This document shows positions 61,049 through 64,000 of a DNA stretch of 64,000 bases, piece by piece. Source of the DNA: Burkholderiaceae bacterium (GTDB lineage Bacteria; Pseudomonadota; Gammaproteobacteria; Burkholderiales; Burkholderiaceae_C); assembly GCA_919902775.1 (NCBI GenBank), contig CAKKRJ010000004.1, forward strand, positions 1 to 64,000, read 5' to 3'. Numbering within the stretch: position 1 is the stretch's first letter; the number at the start of each line of letters is the position of its first letter. The position numbers were made by a program, and so were the translations under genes. Below the pieces are notes generated by a model. The model was not told where the DNA came from. It ran no database searches and saw only the letters and a program-made list of their open reading frames with translations.

Positions 61049-61722
61049 TGGCTCGCGATAACTCACCGAAAGAGCGCCAGAAAAAGCAGCTGGAGCGTAA
61101 GCTAGATCGACGCGCGAGTTACGACCGCATCCTGATCGTTTCCGAAGGCAGCAAGACGGAGCCGAACTATTTTCGGGAAATTCGTGCTGCCTATCGTTTG
61201 CATACGGCTAATGTTGAAGTCCGTCCTAGCGAATTGGGCACTGCGCCGATTCAAGTTGTGCAATATGCACAGTCGTTATTCGAAGGTGGCGACCGGCACA
61301 GGAACATTCAGCGCCGCGCGTTTGAGAAGGTCTACGCAGTTTTTGACCGTGATGATCATGAAAGTTATCACGACGCATTGGCACTAGCGGCCTCATTGGA
61401 TGGAAACCTCAAGAACGATGCCAAGCAACTGATCCGTTTTCAAGCCATTGCGTCCGTACCCAGTTTTGAGCTTTGGCTCTTGCTGCATTTTGAGGACATT
61501 CAGGCTCCGTTACATCGTGACGAAGTAATGCGGCGTCTGAAGACTCACATTCAAGGCTATGACAAAGGTACGGGCAATGCGTTTGCAATCACAGGTGCAC
61601 ACTTGGCAATCGCCACGCATCGTGCCGAGCAGTTGGCAAGGCGGTTTTCTGCGCACACCGATCCAGAACCTTTCACTGCCATTGTCGAGTTGGTGAAATT
61701 GCTGACAATGCTTCGCGGCTAA
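61048..61722 (+). CDS. rloB: RloB-like protein
   Basis: 224 aa. After a basic N-terminus (KERQKKQLERKLDRRASYDRI) the RloB core ILIVSEGSKTEPNYFREIR carries a TOPRIM-like Glu, and VYAVFDRDDHESYHDAL supplies the acidic D-x-D pair; PSFELWLLLHFED and the TGTGNAFAITGAH region complete the family pattern. Likely a nuclease-type effector partner of RloA. The start overlaps the rloA stop (TGATG). Confidence 0.88.
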   Translation: MARDNSPKERQKKQLERKLDRRASYDRILIVSEGSKTEPNYFREIRAAYRLHTANVEVRPSELGTAPIQVVQYAQSLFEGGDRHRNIQRRAFEKVYAVFDRDDHESYHDALALAASLDGNLKNDAKQLIRFQAIASVPSFELWLLLHFEDIQAPLHRDEVMRRLKTHIQGYDKGTGNAFAITGAHLAIATHRAEQLARRFSAHTDPEPFTAIVELVKLLTMLRG

Positions 61723-61765
61723 CCTTGCTGTCATCAGCACCGCCGTTGTTCTGCAAAAATCTACG

Positions 61766-62725
61766 TTATAGAGGCGTTAACCGATACAACCCTTGACGGC
61801 GCTGACGCACTACTAGTTCTTCATATGCGTGCAATGGCCCCTCATACCGTGGGTCACCTCGATTAGATGTTTTCAACTTGAAGACATCTATCGGACGCTC
61901 ACTGCCCAGTCCAGCCTCTCTCATGAGGAACTCGGCAGGCTGCGCTAGGTGACGATGCTTCCAGAGTGCCGCAAAAAATTTCGCCTGGGCGTCGGTCAAG
62001 CGAATGGGACCGTGCGACCAGTCCTCCAAATGCACCCAGGAGAAGTCTTCACTGAACGGCCCATGGACAGCGACGCCTGGAATGTTGTCTTGCATGTCGT
62101 CGGCTTTTTCACCCTGGTCCTGATCGAGCAACGTCAATGCCAAGCCATGGAGGGCAAACCGGTCTTCCAATTGCCACCAAGTAGCCGTCCCGGCCAGCGG
62201 CTGCAGTGAGACTCGCACCAAGGGCCGTGGCGTGATCACCCAGCTTTGACTGCGCGGCTCTGGTCCATGAAAAATTCTCAACCCATGGCGCTCCACCAGG
62301 TCAATACGGCGTGCCAACACCACGGGCCGCTTCTTGTGCCGCCCAATGTCCCACACACCTTCGACGATCTGAGTCGTGGTGGCGTGTGGCGATATGTCCA
62401 GTGCGCCGCGCAGCTTGCGGATCAACCACTCGTCGTCCAGCCGCCAACTGCGCTGACTGGCCGGATCCAGCGCAAACGGCCCACAGTCCGGGCACTGCAC
62501 CATGAGTCCTTCATCGCTCCTGAAGATCGGACCACGGTACAGACCGCAGAAAGCGCATTCGGCATCCCGGCTGTTGGCGACACCAGCCACCACGGCCTTC
62601 GCTTGCTTGAGAAGCTGCAGTGCAGCTTTTTCTTCATCGTGCAGGCTGCTCTCAAAGGATGGATTGCCTCGCACGAACATCAAAGCGGCCAAGCTGATGG
62701 CCTGCTGATTGGGTGTCAGATCCAT
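61766..62725 (-). CDS. Unrecognised protein with zinc ribbon and winged-helix-like end
   Basis: 319 aa, not assigned to a named family. C-x2-C (CAFCGLY) and C-x2-C (CPDCGPF) about 25 residues apart suggest a zinc ribbon near residues 57-85. The C-terminus SERPIDVFKLKTSNRGDPRYEGPLHAYEELVVRQRRQGLYRL resembles a winged helix, so DNA binding is plausible. Seven bases downstream of the next gene, likely co-transcribed with it, and convergent with rloB. Confidence 0.75.
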   Translation of the reverse strand: MDLTPNQQAISLAALMFVRGNPSFESSLHDEEKAALQLLKQAKAVVAGVANSRDAECAFCGLYRGPIFRSDEGLMVQCPDCGPFALDPASQRSWRLDDEWLIRKLRGALDISPHATTTQIVEGVWDIGRHKKRPVVLARRIDLVERHGLRIFHGPEPRSQSWVITPRPLVRVSLQPLAGTATWWQLEDRFALHGLALTLLDQDQGEKADDMQDNIPGVAVHGPFSEDFSWVHLEDWSHGPIRLTDAQAKFFAALWKHRHLAQPAEFLMREAGLGSERPIDVFKLKTSNRGDPRYEGPLHAYEELVVRQRRQGLYRLTPL

Positions 62726-62732
62726 TCACGCC

Positions 62733-63974
62733 TCATTCGAACAAGCTGCTGGCCACGGCCTGAGGCTGTTCCTGCTCCCGGCCGGGTTTGAGCACCTGCT
62801 GCGCCTTCAGAATGCCCAGCTGAACCAGGTAACCCTCCAACTGTGCACGCAGCTTCTCATCGAACTTGTGCAGGTTCAGTCGCCCTTTGCTGGTGACCTC
62901 CACACTGACCACCTGACAGCGGCTTTTGCCCTGCATCGGCGCCAGGTAAAAGTTGAGCACAGCGGCCTGGATAGTCCAACCGCGTGCGAGCGGATTCTCT
63001 GCGCCGAAGTAGTCGTGCAGGAGGTCTGTCACGCAGCGCTGATCACTGGCCGCACTGGCCGTGCACTCCATCTTGAGTTGCCGGCATTCACTGACCACGG
63101 TCACGCTCTTGACCTGCAGGCCAACGAATCCGTCATCAATCGCCTGTGGGATGTTCAGTCCCAAGCGAAGCGTGGACAGGTTCAGGCGCGGTGCCTGGAT
63201 CCGCTGCGCATCGGCATCCACACCCAGCAGATGCCTGGCAAAAGCCTCACACAGCATAGCGTGGTACTTGGCTCCGCCACGGATGATAGTGCGAGCCACA
63301 CCGGTGGCCTGGGCGTATTCCAGCACCATGTGGATGTTCGGACTGCCCACCCGGCGCTGTAACTGGCTGCCCTCAAACTCCAGTTTGGCCGTGGCCAGGT
63401 CCTTGGCATGGATGGAAATCAGCTGTGTGCCGCGCGCGCGGTCCAATACATTGACCACGCACACCTCACCACACCCCAGCTCTCGTTGGTAGAAGCCTTT
63501 GATGGCATCACCGAATGCGGCGATCGATGCCTCGTCACGATTGATGGTTCGCTTCAGGCCCAGGTCATGCTGCTGGGCTTGCTGGCCATGGTGGTCCAGA
63601 TATTCGATTTCCCCTGCGGCTTCGAACAGCGCCGGGTGGTGGACGTACAGCCAGAAGGCCCGGTGCAGATCACTCTTGCAGGCAATGAGCCCCACCAGTT
63701 CGGCCGGTCGGTCATGGGCAGCCTGGAACATGGCCTGTTTGCCCAGTGGGTGGGCCAGCAGCGTGCAGGCATGCAACCCCGCCACGATGCGGTCTCGCAT
63801 GGCAACCACGGAGTGCGCCTGAATCAGCCCGATCAGGCGTCTTGAAGTCTGGACCGTGTCGCTCCATGCCCAGCCCTCAGGCATGGGCAAAGCGTGGCGC
63901 TCAATGAAGGCTTTGAGGGTGTCGTCGACAGGCAGGCTCAGCAATATGTCGGCGTAAGTTTGGTTTCTGCTCAC
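62733..63974 (-). CDS. Unrecognised 413-residue protein
   Basis: 413 aa from a GTG start preceded by AGGAGA. No family recognised. The sequence is globular, without membrane segments, rich in His near the middle (EIEYLDHHGQQAQQHDL), and has C-terminal beta-rich stretches (RGWTIQAAVLNFYLAPMQGKSRCQVVSVEV). With the zinc-ribbon protein it forms a two-gene unit next to the RloAB pair. It may be a defence or prophage-cargo gene, or chromosomal; nothing in it decides this. Confidence 0.75.
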   Translation of the reverse strand: MSRNQTYADILLSLPVDDTLKAFIERHALPMPEGWAWSDTVQTSRRLIGLIQAHSVVAMRDRIVAGLHACTLLAHPLGKQAMFQAAHDRPAELVGLIACKSDLHRAFWLYVHHPALFEAAGEIEYLDHHGQQAQQHDLGLKRTINRDEASIAAFGDAIKGFYQRELGCGEVCVVNVLDRARGTQLISIHAKDLATAKLEFEGSQLQRRVGSPNIHMVLEYAQATGVARTIIRGGAKYHAMLCEAFARHLLGVDADAQRIQAPRLNLSTLRLGLNIPQAIDDGFVGLQVKSVTVVSECRQLKMECTASAASDQRCVTDLLHDYFGAENPLARGWTIQAAVLNFYLAPMQGKSRCQVVSVEVTSKGRLNLHKFDEKLRAQLEGYLVQLGILKAQQVLKPGREQEQPQAVASSLFE

Positions 63975-64000
63975 GAATGTCTCCTAGTAGTTTTTCGTTG

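Overview
The window looks like chromosome of a betaproteobacterium of the order Burkholderiales, probably Comamonadaceae. This is inferred from protein resemblance, moderately high G+C and an EPS-associated MarR-type regulator; no rRNA or tRNA gene is visible to confirm it. It has three blocks: a polysaccharide locus (about 0-20.5 kb), a regulator/recombinase/partition block (20.6-25.2 kb), and a lambdoid-tailed, HK97-headed prophage (25.3-59.5 kb) followed by an RloA/RloB pair and two unrecognised genes (59.8-64 kb).

Polysaccharide locus. All genes lie on the minus strand and most overlap by 1-4 bases, so this reads as one long operon. From the promoter side it runs: EPS-type regulator, tviB/wbpO dehydrogenase, tviC/wbpP epimerase, DegT aminotransferase, Wzx flippase, glycosyltransferase, Wzy polymerase, asparagine-synthase-like amidotransferase, GT4 glycosyltransferase, PglC-like initiating transferase, KAS III, ACP, KAS III, SDR, NeuD-like acyltransferase, Rieske oxygenase, a second DegT aminotransferase, rmlB, rmlA, a glycosyltransferase and rmlC. 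The enzymes predict a repeat unit with an (amidated) HexNAc uronic acid and a dTDP-4-amino-6-deoxysugar that may carry an unusual acyl group. The leader holds a perfect 12-base match to the E. coli ops element. A NusG/RfaH-like protein with an extra N-terminal helix-turn-helix is encoded 4 kb upstream, so RfaH-style processive antitermination is the most economical control model. REP-like palindromes are inserted in frame inside both rmlB and tviC.

Partition block. The NusG-like gene is followed on the same strand by a large serine recombinase and two ParB/RepB-like proteins.

Prophage. Right to left on the minus strand: HTH protein, small early genes and a TOPRIM primase-helicase; a short plus-strand group of small genes; then HNH, TerS, TerL, portal, S49 protease, capsid, connectors, tail tube, G/GT chaperone with an A AAA AAC slippery site, tape measure, M, L, K, I and J. 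Next come fibre-region genes, a small gene cassette, and lysis genes (holin, GH73 glucosaminidase, Rz with nested Rz1). The most unusual part is 26.8-32.3 kb. A tail-fibre-like protein ends in a six-cysteine tail (NCDCNCNCCGC). Two genes follow, then a putative 2OG-Fe(II) oxygenase, a clear 2OG-Fe(II) oxygenase and a radical SAM/SPASM protein, overlapping each other and bracketed by two rho-independent terminators like a moron. I read this as a candidate virion-protein modification cassette. No integrase or CI-type repressor is visible, so the prophage limits are not defined here.
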